Of a stretch of 24,865 nt of DNA, positions 1-6,220 are shown piece after piece (position 1 is the first letter of the stretch; each line of letters begins with the position of its first letter). A program made the translations under genes and the position numbers. A model generated the notes under the pieces. That model was not told the origin of the DNA. It ran no database searches and saw only the letters and a list, made by a program, of their open reading frames with translations. The stretch is taken from contig JAZSQB010000007.1 in NCBI GenBank assembly GCA_045537695.1, forward strand, positions 1 to 24,865, written 5' to 3'. Origin of the DNA: RGIG2041 sp045537695 (GTDB lineage Bacteria > Bacillota > Clostridia > UBA1381 > UMGS1253).

Positions 1-197
1 AGTTGTTCCGTATCAGTAAAATCATTAACATTAATATCATCTATAATCAAAGTATAATTTTCATTTACCAACTCAAAAATTTCTTTTTTTGACAAACTGT
101 CATCAATCATATTTGCAAACCACACTATTAAACAAGTAAAAGCAATAACAATAATCAGAAAAAAGATACCGCAACCTATTAAAATCTTTTTCTTCAA
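1..197 (-). CDS. Small membrane-anchored protein, 3' part cut off by window edge
   Basis: The frame is open from a TTG start at 197 to base 1 (65 codons) and continues outside the window. TTG is chosen because AGGAG (206-210) lies 8 bases upstream and no ATG is suitably placed. The N-terminus is LKKK followed by a strongly hydrophobic stretch (about residues 5-27, with a Cys at residue 9), so a single membrane anchor or uncleaved signal is likely. The remainder is Asp/Asn-rich and looks soluble. No family is recognised. The tandem TGTCGAA site (211-227) abuts the ribosome binding site, so that site would control this gene. Codon use is AT-rich like the rest of the first 1.7 kb and unlike the genes further right. 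Confidence 0.6.
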   Translation of the reverse strand, partial: MKKKILIGCGIFFLIIVIAFTCLIVWFANMIDDSLSKKEIFELVNENYTLIIDDINVNDFTDTEQ

Positions 198-210
198 ATT
201 AGCAACTCCT

Positions 211-227
211 TTCGACAACATTCGACA
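211..227 (-). promoter_or_regulatory. Tandem TGTCGAA boxes (Spo0A-box-like), site 1
   Basis: On the minus strand the site reads TGTCGAA-TGT-TGTCGAA: two perfect copies of the Spo0A box consensus (TGNCGAA) with 3 bases between them. That is the same geometry as the tandem boxes known in the Bacillus abrB promoter. It lies one base or so from the AGGAG of the gene starting at 197. Spo0A as the ligand is inference. Confidence 0.55.
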
Positions 228-248
228 TATCCATATTGCTTATGACAA
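220..248 (-). promoter_or_regulatory. Possible promoter overlapping tandem-box site 1
   Basis: TTGTCA (248-243) and TCGAAT (225-220) are 17 bases apart on the minus strand. The -10 is a weak match (4 of 6) and lies inside the first TGTCGAA box, so a bound regulator would be expected to block it. The same arrangement recurs at 978-1006, which strengthens the call. Confidence 0.4.
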
Positions 249-265
249 ATTGGGAACAAAAAATT

Positions 266-298
266 AACCGATGTAGATTTGATATTTCTACATCGGTT
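266..298 (-). terminator. Terminator downstream of the toxin gene
   Basis: A perfect 12-bp stem (AACCGATGTAGA with TCTACATCGGTT) and a 9-base loop follow the toxin stop codon. On the minus strand they are followed by TAATTTTTTG, giving a U-rich tail. Confidence 0.8.
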
Positions 299-302
299 TT
301 AG

Positions 303-575
303 TTAAAACAAATCGCTATGTGTTCCTGTCCGAGTTAGATACAATATCAATTCGTCATCTGTAATCTCATAAATCAACAACCAATCCGGTGTAATATGAC
401 ATTCTCTGCACCCCGAATATTCCCCCAACAAATTATGGTCCTTATTCTTTTCAGGAAGTTGTTCCCCGTTTGCTAATTTTTTAATTACTTCTGTCAGTAA
501 TGAAATATTATATCCTCGTTTCTCTATTCGCTTTAAGTCCTTTTGAAATTTTGCAGTAGGTCTTATTGAGTACAT
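303..575 (-). CDS. yafQ: YafQ-type RelE/ParE-superfamily mRNA interferase toxin
   Basis: This 90-residue protein is predicted to be a ribosome-dependent endoribonuclease toxin of the YafQ branch. The residues that matter in E. coli YafQ appear in matching positions: His47, His60, Asp64-Trp65, His86 and the C-terminal Phe90, with the typical DHNLLGEY, ECHITPDWLLIYE and TRTGTHSDLF segments. The ATG at 575 is preferred because it overlaps the antitoxin stop codon (TGATG) and has GGAG 10 bases upstream. A TTG one codon earlier is possible but weaker. It is translationally coupled to and follows its antitoxin, the usual DinJ-YafQ order. Family assignment is by recognised motifs; activity is inferred. 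Confidence 0.9.
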   Translation of the reverse strand: MYSIRPTAKFQKDLKRIEKRGYNISLLTEVIKKLANGEQLPEKNKDHNLLGEYSGCRECHITPDWLLIYEITDDELILYLTRTGTHSDLF

Positions 576-850
576 CAAGCGAGCAACTCCTTCATCATAT
601 CATCAACATTCGTATATGTCTTTCCAAGAGAAGGATTTTTCTTCATCGCTCTCACTTCTTCTATAGCCTCAATTGTTTCGCTATTTGGAACTCTCATAGA
701 TATATCAAAAGGTATTCTCTGTTCTCTGACAGCTTGCTTTGCAGATAAAGTAAAAAATGTTGTCATATCCATTCCAAGGTTAGAAACCAATTCCTGAAGT
801 TGTGCTTTAAGCTCCTCATCCATACGCATTGTCACATTTGTAGCAGCCAT
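575..850 (-). CDS. dinJ: RelB/DinJ-family antitoxin
   Basis: A 91-residue antitoxin. The N-terminus, NVTMRMDEELKAQ, is the ribbon-helix-helix DNA-binding segment typical of DinJ/RelB, followed by an LGMDMTTFFTLSAKQAV helix and a C-terminal part expected to wrap around the toxin. The start at 850 is supported by AAAGGAGG 8 bases upstream; a longer in-frame reading back to 901 would run through the promoter and is rejected. It is the first gene of a two-gene operon with the YafQ-type toxin, transcribed from the consensus promoter at 873-901, and probably represses itself there together with the toxin. Confidence 0.9.
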   Translation of the reverse strand: MAATNVTMRMDEELKAQLQELVSNLGMDMTTFFTLSAKQAVREQRIPFDISMRVPNSETIEAIEEVRAMKKNPSLGKTYTNVDDMMKELLA

Positions 851-872
851 ATTATCAACCTCCTTTAAGATT

Positions 873-901
873 ATATTATCACGATGTAATAACATTGTCA
901 A
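873..901 (-). promoter_or_regulatory. Promoter of the toxin-antitoxin operon
   Basis: TTGACA (901-896), a 17-base spacer and TAATAT (878-873) on the minus strand, 22 bases upstream of the antitoxin ATG. This is a near-perfect housekeeping promoter. Confidence 0.9.
884..895. promoter_or_regulatory. Inverted repeat in the toxin-antitoxin promoter spacer
   Basis: ATGTAATAACAT has 4-bp inverted arms (ATGT/ACAT) and lies between the -35 and -10. It is a plausible operator for the ribbon-helix-helix antitoxin. The assignment rests on position and symmetry only. Confidence 0.4.
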
Positions 902-968
902 TATATTATATGTACATTCACAGTAATTTTATACAACTATTTCATATTAAAATCTTTTGAGGTCAATT

Positions 969-985
969 TTCGACAACATTCGACA
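969..985 (-). promoter_or_regulatory. Tandem TGTCGAA boxes (Spo0A-box-like), site 2
   Basis: Same 17-base sequence as 211-227: two TGTCGAA boxes with a 3-base gap. It lies about 70 bases upstream of the toxin-antitoxin -35. Confidence 0.55.
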
Positions 986-1006
986 TTCCTTCTATGATTT
1001 TGTCAA
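978..1006 (-). promoter_or_regulatory. Possible promoter overlapping tandem-box site 2
   Basis: Perfect TTGACA (1006-1001), 17 bases, then TCGAAT (983-978) inside the first TGTCGAA box. It would give a leader of about 120 bases ahead of the antitoxin. No open frame fits that leader. Confidence 0.4.
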
Positions 1007-1034
1007 GTTAGGGACAAAAAATTTAGTTTATAAA

Positions 1035-1619
1035 TTATTCCTTATTTTCTTTTTTCTTGATACAACAGCCATAAGCATAAATGCTACTCACACTACCAAA
1101 ATCATATCTCGACATTACCCTGACAACAGGGAATAAATCAGTTTTTTCATCAATTTTTACTTTAATACTTGTTTCACTCTTACAACCGCTCAAATCCCAC
1201 TGACCACCATAGTTTGAAATTATAGTTTCTCCAACATAAACGCCCAAAGCAAAAAGCATCCTGCCTGTATTTTGCGATAAAATACCCTCATCTTTGTTTT
1301 GCTCATCAAAGAAACGGTCAATGTCTTTTAAGCTTTCAAGTGAAAAATCTGCCTGATATCCCGATGATTCAAGGGCTGTTTTTATCCACTCTTTAGCCGT
1401 AACAATATCATTTTTCAACGATTCTATGTCAAGAGATTTTTCTTTAGGAGAATTTGATGCAATTCTTATTATGACTACTACCGCTGTCAATCCCATTAAA
1501 ATCAATCTCGGCATTATATCCATTATTGAGCTTCCTTCGGATATTGTACCATATACAATCATCCCAAGACATACTATCAAGACCGCAATTAAAGTTATTA
1601 TTTTTGTTTTTGCTGACAT
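1035..1619 (-). CDS. Membrane protein of unknown function, two N-terminal helices plus soluble domain
   Basis: 194 residues. Two hydrophobic helices (about 5-26 and 37-57) are followed by a soluble domain of about 135 residues. That domain has a FFDE segment near 102, LGVYVGETIISNYGGQWD in the middle and a Cys-Cys-Lys-rich end. The GxYVGExI...GGxWD pattern recalls uncharacterised DUF3806-like domains seen around secretion and immunity genes, but I cannot name it firmly. The second of two close ATGs (1619) is chosen because GGAG lies 7 bases upstream of it but only 1 base from the ATG at 1625. It is AT-rich like its neighbours, with its own promoter-like sequence at 1649-1676. The soluble part probably faces the cytoplasm or cell surface; the sequence does not decide. 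Confidence 0.75.
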   Translation of the reverse strand: MSAKTKIITLIAVLIVCLGMIVYGTISEGSSIMDIMPRLILMGLTAVVVIIRIASNSPKEKSLDIESLKNDIVTAKEWIKTALESSGYQADFSLESLKDIDRFFDEQNKDEGILSQNTGRMLFALGVYVGETIISNYGGQWDLSGCKSETSIKVKIDEKTDLFPVVRVMSRYDFGSVSSIYAYGCCIKKKENKE

Positions 1620-1648
1620 TTTCATTCTCCTTTTTATTTTTAGGCTTT

Positions 1649-1676
1649 ATTCGATATTTTGTCCCTTGTATATCAA
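1649..1676 (-). promoter_or_regulatory. Possible promoter of the gene at 1035-1619
   Basis: TTGATA (1676-1671), 16 bases, TCGAAT (1654-1649) on the minus strand. The -10 again overlaps a box, here the degenerate single TATCGAA. This is the third occurrence of the -35/TCGAAT layout in the block. Confidence 0.4.
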
Positions 1677-1713
1677 AGTTTATAAAGACTGTATAATCTG
1701 GATGCTATGCACC

Positions 1714-1817
1714 AAAGCCTCCCTTTCCATCGGACCCTTGCCCCAAAAATGGGCTGTCAACGAAGCTGACTGGGGATTCCCAGGCGGTGTCAGTCACAGG
1801 CTGACGGAGGGATTCTT
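1714..1817. repeat. Degenerate palindromic intergenic repeat, gut-Clostridia type
   Basis: About 104 non-coding bases. On the minus strand it begins AATCCCTCCGTCAGCC and ends AAAGGGAGGC. Those ends closely resemble an abundant dispersed element that I recall from gut Ruminococcaceae genomes (CCCTCCGTCA...ACCTCCC...GGGAGGC). Internal hairpins are visible: GTCAG/CTGAC (1789-1805), CTGGG/CCCAG with a 4-base loop (1770-1783) and GCCC/GGGC around an A-rich loop (about 1740-1754). The usual short core seems interrupted or rearranged. Identity with that element is from memory, not a search. Confidence 0.65.
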
Positions 1818-1903
1818 TTAAATATAAAACTATTATATCACAATATGAAAGATAATGCAAAAAATATTTACGATTGTCCATTTTTTTTTGCGCTCAAATA
1901 CGC

Positions 1904-1909
1904 TATAAT
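1904..1909 (+). promoter_or_regulatory. -10 element of the glycoside-hydrolase-like gene
   Basis: TATAAT 22 bases ahead of the GGAG. There is no convincing -35: a T9 run occupies that position, so the promoter may depend on an activator or be weak. Confidence 0.6.
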
Positions 1910-1943
1910 TAAGCTAGTAATTGTCATAAAGGAGTGTTTTTTT

Positions 1944-4037
1944 GTGCTTGCGAAACAAAATCGGTATGATTTTCGAAAAGAAATGCTGGAAATTCACAAA
2001 AAGAATGTCCGCGATTTTTCCGTCACAGAAATGGAAAATGCATTAAAGCTGCAAAACGATACCGTCATTGTCATTGATGTAAATGCGACGGACGTAATTT
2101 TGACGGTGGCACAGGATTTGCAGGACTTTTTGTTTATCTCCATGTCGGTATCTTCCATCATAAAAACAGGTATGCCGCAGGACGGCGATATTTATATCGG
2201 CCTTGCTGCCGACACCGGCGTCGCACTTGAAAATGCAGACGGCTATATGGGTTATGTCTGCGAAGTTGCCGACCGCATCACCATCAGCGGTGCAGATGAC
2301 CGCGGCTGTGCGCAGGCGGTATACTTTATCGAAGATGAAATGGCGAAAAACCGCGCGCCGTTTCTTACAAAGGAAACCACACGCAGAAAAGCGATGTTTT
2401 CCCCGAGAATGCTCCATTCCGGCTACGGTCTTGACGAATATCCGGACGAGCATCTGCGCGCCATTGCGCACGCAGGTCGCGATGCCATTTTGGTGTTCGT
2501 AACCGGTCACAATATGACACCGTACGGCCAACTCGACTTCGACGAACTGATTCACCGCGCCGCAAAATACGGCATTGACGTGTATGCTTACAGCTATGTA
2601 ACAACACTGATGCACCCTGACGATGCAAACGCCGAAGCGGAATATGACCGAGTGTTCGGCTCGATTTTCAAAAACTGTCCCGGCTTTAAAGGTATGGTAT
2701 TCGTTGGGGAAAGCATAGAATTTCGCAGTAAGGACCCGCGCGTAGGTCTGCCGCGCAAAGACCCGGCACGTAGTGCTTCGTCTTCCGGCAAACCCAGCCC
2801 GGGCTGGTTCCCGTGTTGCGATTTCCCACGCTGGATTGAGCGCGTGCGCGACAGCGTGCGCAAATATAAAGCCGATGCAGACATCGTATTCTGGACCTAC
2901 AACTGGGGTTGGGCGGCGGAGGAAGACCGCATTGCGTTAATCAACACGATGCCGACCGATGTTTCGCTGTTGGTAACCTTTGAGATGTTCGAGGCATACA
3001 AAGTGGAACACATTACAGAATATTGCGCCGACTACACCATCGTGTTTGAAGGTCCCGGCAAATACTTTACTTCCGAAGCGATAGCAGCGAAAAAGCGTAA
3101 TATCCGCCTCTATACCATGGCAAATACCGGCGGTATGACCTGGGATTTGGGCGTTGTTCCGTATATGCCGGTACCGCACCAATGGATTAAGCGCTACAAG
3201 GCTATGCGCAAGGCAAATGCAGACTGGGGACTCTGCGGCTTGATGGAATCGCATCACTATGGGTTCTACCCGTCGTTTATCGGCGATTTATCCAATCTGG
3301 CGCTCAGCGAAACCGACTTAACCGAAGAAGAAATTTTACATATTGTACTTGAAAAGCACTTCGGCAAGGCAAATGTTGCTATGCTCGATACCGCACTGCA
3401 GCGTTGGAGCGAAGCAATCACCCATATGATACCATCCAACCTGGACCAGTACAGAACGCTGCGCGTCGGACCGGCATATCCGCTAAACTTAAACCGCATT
3501 GTAAATGTACCGAGCGCGCCACACGCGCATTTCGGCAATCGCATCGTATCCCCGGACTATACGCACGGGTACATCCTTGACCGTCCGGGTCCCAGCGCAA
3601 TGGCACTGCGTATACCGGTCGAAATCCGCGAAATTACAAAAGCAATAGCCCTCTTTGCAGAAGGCATCGAAATGATGGAAACCATTAAAAACAAAAACGA
3701 GGCACTCGAGAGACTGATTAACCTCGGTAAATTCTTTGAAAACACGCTGGTAACCACCTTGCACGCAAAGCAGTTCTACGCTGCAAAATGCAAACTGACC
3801 GTTGCACAGGAACCGGCGGAAATCGAGGCGCTGTTTGACGAGCTTTTCCGCATTGCCAACGCAGAATACGCCAACGTCGAAGCGACCATTCCGCTTGTAG
3901 AGGCAGACTCCCGCCTCGGTTGGGAGCCCAGTATGGAGTATATCGGCGACAAAGCAAATCTGGAATGGAAACTAGGTCAGCTCCGTTTTATAATCGATAA
4001 AGAAATTCCGCGTTATAAGAAAGCTTATGAACTGTAA
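1944..4037 (+). CDS. Glycoside-hydrolase-like protein (GH20b/GH67-type N-domain plus barrel), family unassigned
   Basis: 697 residues from a GTG start; GGAG (1931-1934) is 9 bases upstream. An ATG at 1845 would place the promoter inside the coding region. Residues about 40-140 have the a/b domain that precedes the barrel in GH20 and GH67 enzymes, including IYIG and ITISGADDRGCAQAVYFIEDEM. From about 150 (FSPRMLHSGYG) comes a TIM-barrel-like region with FVGESIEF (acidic residues 256 and 259, catalytic candidates), FWTYNWGW and FEGPGKYF, then a helical C-terminus. The GH20 signature HxGGDE is absent, so the substrate is unknown; amino-sugar or uronic-acid glycans are guesses from domain type and neighbours. 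No signal peptide, so it is probably cytosolic, acting on imported oligosaccharides. A LacI-type operator-like site overlaps codons 9-13. Confidence 0.75.
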   Translation: MLAKQNRYDFRKEMLEIHKKNVRDFSVTEMENALKLQNDTVIVIDVNATDVILTVAQDLQDFLFISMSVSSIIKTGMPQDGDIYIGLAADTGVALENADGYMGYVCEVADRITISGADDRGCAQAVYFIEDEMAKNRAPFLTKETTRRKAMFSPRMLHSGYGLDEYPDEHLRAIAHAGRDAILVFVTGHNMTPYGQLDFDELIHRAAKYGIDVYAYSYVTTLMHPDDANAEAEYDRVFGSIFKNCPGFKGMVFVGESIEFRSKDPRVGLPRKDPARSASSSGKPSPGWFPCCDFPRWIERVRDSVRKYKADADIVFWTYNWGWAAEEDRIALINTMPTDVSLLVTFEMFEAYKVEHITEYCADYTIVFEGPGKYFTSEAIAAKKRNIRLYTMANTGGMTWDLGVVPYMPVPHQWIKRYKAMRKANADWGLCGLMESHHYGFYPSFIGDLSNLALSETDLTEEEILHIVLEKHFGKANVAMLDTALQRWSEAITHMIPSNLDQYRTLRVGPAYPLNLNRIVNVPSAPHAHFGNRIVSPDYTHGYILDRPGPSAMALRIPVEIREITKAIALFAEGIEMMETIKNKNEALERLINLGKFFENTLVTTLHAKQFYAAKCKLTVAQEPAEIEALFDELFRIANAEYANVEATIPLVEADSRLGWEPSMEYIGDKANLEWKLGQLRFIIDKEIPRYKKAYEL
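1969..1980 (+). promoter_or_regulatory. Operator-like site ATTTTCGAAAAG in the hydrolase 5' end
   Basis: Palindrome TTTTCGAAAA with a central CG, typical of LacI-family operators. The 12 bases are identical to 5144-5155 in the isomerase promoter. It lies about 60 bases downstream of the -10 and would act as a roadblock or loop partner. Confidence 0.45.
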
Positions 4038-4042
4038 ATCAC

Positions 4043-4073
4043 AAAAAAAGGATGTCCGCAGACATCCTTTTTT
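4043..4073. terminator. Bidirectional terminator between hydrolase and isomerase genes
   Basis: AAAAAAAGGATGTC, CGCA loop, then GACATCCTTTTTT. The A-run and T-run on the two sides serve both converging genes. Confidence 0.9.
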
Positions 4074-4083
4074 GTTATGCAAA

Positions 4084-5058
4084 TTAATAACCAACTTTTT
4101 CCCAGCATTCGAACGGCGCAGCCAGTTCTTCGCTGATGTAAACCTGTGTTTTCTTTGTCTGGAGCATTGTGCTCGGCAGATACGGCGTGATCGGACCGTG
4201 TGTGCACAGACGGCTTGTCATTCTCTGCCAGGAAGAGAATGTACCGCAGGTTGCGAGTGCATGCACTTCGATTCTTTCCTTTGCGCGCATTACATCGAGA
4301 GGTCCGATGGTTGCTGCGCACGGCGGAACGTTTGCGATATCACCGGACTGACCGAATGTACCGTTTAAGGAGTTCTGCATGATGGTCATCGGATGCAGCT
4401 TAACGATCTGTGCCGGCTGATTGAGCCATTCTTCGATATCACCGCTGCCGATGAATTCCGGAATCGGGTCAACGAAAGCCATATGACCAGCCCAACCTGG
4501 GGATGTGGATGCGATATCCGCACCTGTACCTTCGGTGATGTCGTCGATAATCTTGGAATAATCTTTAATGTTTGCATTTGTCGGGAAATGAACGTTTTCC
4601 ATCGGCATACGGAGCTTTTCATCAATCTGATAGTAGAGATACTTAATCATAGAATGTGCAAAGCCTGCTTCGTATGTAATCGGCGCGATGTTACCTGCTT
4701 CGTCTGCCCACTCATCCTCTGCTACGAGGTGCACCTTGCTACAGTCAATACCGAAGTAGTTAATCAGCTGTGCAAGCGGAATGTAAGTATCCGGTTCCGG
4801 GTTACCGAGAATCATTGTGAAGCTCTTACCTGCTTCAGAAGCAGCTCTTAAGCGTTCGAAAAGGGTTGCGATTAAAACCGGATGCGGATTCATCATAACC
4901 TTTACGTTAAATTCCGGATGCCACCAATCTTCTCTCTTTTCGAGGTCTTTACCGCTGAGGCTGCGAACATATTCGCAAACCTTCTTGTCCTTAAACGGAA
5001 CAAACTCGTGCGGCTGGAAATCAAATTTCGTTGCCGGATCAACAATAAAATTGCTCAT
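4084..5058 (-). CDS. NagB-like sugar-phosphate isomerase/deaminase family protein
   Basis: 324 residues in the RpiA/NagB superfamily, usually annotated as glucosamine-6-phosphate isomerase-like. LGNPEPDTYIPL (84-95) corresponds to the phosphate-binding loop, HLVAEDEWADE (110-120) to the NagB segment with the catalytic Asp, and PGWAGHMAFVDP (187-198) to the NagB GxDGHIAFNEP region. All three are clearly altered from true NagB, and the protein is longer (NagB is about 240-270), so the substrate may differ from glucosamine-6-phosphate. The start at 5058 has AAAGGAGAG 10 bases upstream. It is transcribed divergently from the LacI-type regulator, from a consensus promoter with operator-like palindromes just upstream of the -35. 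It probably acts in the cytosol on a product released by the hydrolase. Confidence 0.75.
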   Translation of the reverse strand: MSNFIVDPATKFDFQPHEFVPFKDKKVCEYVRSLSGKDLEKREDWWHPEFNVKVMMNPHPVLIATLFERLRAASEAGKSFTMILGNPEPDTYIPLAQLINYFGIDCSKVHLVAEDEWADEAGNIAPITYEAGFAHSMIKYLYYQIDEKLRMPMENVHFPTNANIKDYSKIIDDITEGTGADIASTSPGWAGHMAFVDPIPEFIGSGDIEEWLNQPAQIVKLHPMTIMQNSLNGTFGQSGDIANVPPCAATIGPLDVMRAKERIEVHALATCGTFSSWQRMTSRLCTHGPITPYLPSTMLQTKKTQVYISEELAAPFECWEKVGY

Positions 5059-5096
5059 GTGATAATCTCTCCTTTATAAATATAGTTTACACTTAA

Positions 5097-5125
5097 ATTA
5101 TAACTTTCCCAAAATCGCTTGTCAA
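5097..5125 (-). promoter_or_regulatory. Promoter of the NagB-like gene
   Basis: TTGACA (5125-5120), 17-base spacer, TATAAT (5102-5097): a perfect consensus on the minus strand. Confidence 0.93.
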
Positions 5126-5137
5126 CGGCTTTTTGTG

Positions 5138-5155
5138 CGAAAAATTTTCGAAAAG
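5138..5155. promoter_or_regulatory. Operator-like palindromes upstream of the NagB-like promoter
   Basis: CGAAAAATTTTCG (5138-5150) overlaps ATTTTCGAAAAG (5144-5155). The second is identical to the site at 1969-1980. It lies just upstream of the -35 of the leftward promoter and of the regulator's -35 on the other side, so one bound dimer could affect both. Confidence 0.5.
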
Positions 5156-5165
5156 TCAATTTTTA

Positions 5166-5194
5166 TTGCATTCCGGAAATGCATATGCTATAAT
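5166..5194 (+). promoter_or_regulatory. Promoter of the LacI-type regulator gene
   Basis: TTGCAT (5166-5171), 17 bases, TATAAT (5189-5194). The spacer contains TTCCGGAA, an 8-bp palindrome at its upstream end that could be a further protein site. Confidence 0.88.
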
Positions 5195-5212
5195 TGCAGG
5201 CGTACGATAAAA

Positions 5213-5227
5213 TTTCGAAAATTTTCG
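5213..5227 (+). promoter_or_regulatory. Operator-like palindrome overlapping the regulator's ribosome binding site
   Basis: TTTCGAAAATTTTCG contains the perfect 12-bp palindrome CGAAAATTTTCG (5216-5227), immediately followed by GAGGG. Its position 19 bases after the -10 suggests the regulator represses its own gene. Confidence 0.5.
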
Positions 5228-5238
5228 GAGGGATGGTT

Positions 5239-6216
5239 ATGACGCTTGCACAGCTTGCTAAATTGGCAAATGTTTCGATTTCTACTGTATCCAAGGCATT
5301 TTCCGGTAGCAATGAAATCAGCCCGCAAACCCGGGACAAGATTTTAAAATGTGCTCGCGAAAACGGTTGTTACGAAAAATATTATAAGCCAAAATACGAG
5401 CGAAAGCTCATCGCGGTCATCTGCCCCGAACTTTTGGGCGTGCATTATTCGCAGATGGCGAGCTGCATTGAGCGCGATATTAACGAGCGCGGCGGCACCA
5501 CACTCATCAGCGTAAGCAATTTTTCGTACAAGCAACAGTGCGAACTGATCGATTACTATATTCAGTTTGCGCACGCGGACGGCATTATTTTAATCGAGCC
5601 GGTCGGTAAGCTCAAAAGCAGCTACGATATCCCGATTGTGCAAATTGCGCTCAACGGCGACACAGGTAATGCACATTCTATCACTATGGACATCGCCGAC
5701 GCGCTCGACGAGGCGATTTTAATGCTCAAAAACAACGGCCACAAGCACATCGGCTTTATCGGCGAAAAATATACCGAAAACGAAGAAGCATACTTTAAAC
5801 ACCATATGCATAAAAACAATATGGATGTTTCCAGTAAATATGTTTGCATCAGCGACCACCGCTTTTACGATTGCGGTTACTACGGCGTGGAGCAGTTTTT
5901 GACGCAGGAGCGTCTGCCCACCGCCATCATCGCCCCCTACAGTCACGTTGCCGTCGGCGTTGTACAGCGCCTGCGCGAAGCCTGTAAGCGCATCCCTGAG
6001 GATGTGTCTGTGATTTGTATGGACGATATCAGCATCTCGCCGTACAATCCTGTCGATTTGACCTGTATTCAGATGCACTTAAGCGAGATTTGCAAGGAAG
6101 CAACGCACCTTTTGTACCGCATTTTTTCCAAGCGGTACACCATCTCCAAGCACACGATCACCGTCAAGCGCGCACTGCACTACGGCAAGTCCGTTGCAGA
6201 AGCCCGAAAGGACTGA
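5239..6216 (+). CDS. LacI/GalR-family transcriptional regulator
   Basis: 325 residues. The N-terminal helix-turn-helix is MTLAQLAKLANVSISTVSKAFSG with the hinge region following, then a periplasmic-binding-protein-like sugar sensor: ADGIILIEPVG, NNGHKHIGFIGE, PTAIIAPYSHVAVGVVQ, and the closing VSVICMDDISISPYNPVDLTCI. Start: GGAGGG (5227-5232) lies 6 bases before this ATG but touches the ATG at 5233; earlier in-frame starts fall in the promoter. It is expected to repress the divergent isomerase, the hydrolase and itself through the TTTTCGAAAA-type sites. The inducer is unknown. The dipeptidase start follows 4 bases after the stop, so the two are co-transcribed. Confidence 0.9.
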   Translation: MTLAQLAKLANVSISTVSKAFSGSNEISPQTRDKILKCARENGCYEKYYKPKYERKLIAVICPELLGVHYSQMASCIERDINERGGTTLISVSNFSYKQQCELIDYYIQFAHADGIILIEPVGKLKSSYDIPIVQIALNGDTGNAHSITMDIADALDEAILMLKNNGHKHIGFIGEKYTENEEAYFKHHMHKNNMDVSSKYVCISDHRFYDCGYYGVEQFLTQERLPTAIIAPYSHVAVGVVQRLREACKRIPEDVSVICMDDISISPYNPVDLTCIQMHLSEICKEATHLLYRIFSKRYTISKHTITVKRALHYGKSVAEARKD

Positions 6217-6220
6217 TTTT

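Larger units (their letters stand above)
210..265 (-). repeat. 56-bp direct repeat, copy 1
   Basis: This aligns without gaps to 968-1023. Read on the minus strand, both begin AATTTTTTGT, share a -35-like TTGTCA/TTGACA and end with the same TGTCGAATGTTGTCGAA. The two ends are identical and the middle has diverged. It sits directly upstream of the gene at 1-197. Confidence 0.75.
968..1023 (-). repeat. 56-bp direct repeat, copy 2
   Basis: Second copy of the element at 210-265, in the same orientation. No gene starts immediately downstream; the next start codon is the antitoxin at 850, which has its own promoter nearer. It lies just past the stop codon of the gene at 1035-1619. Confidence 0.75.
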
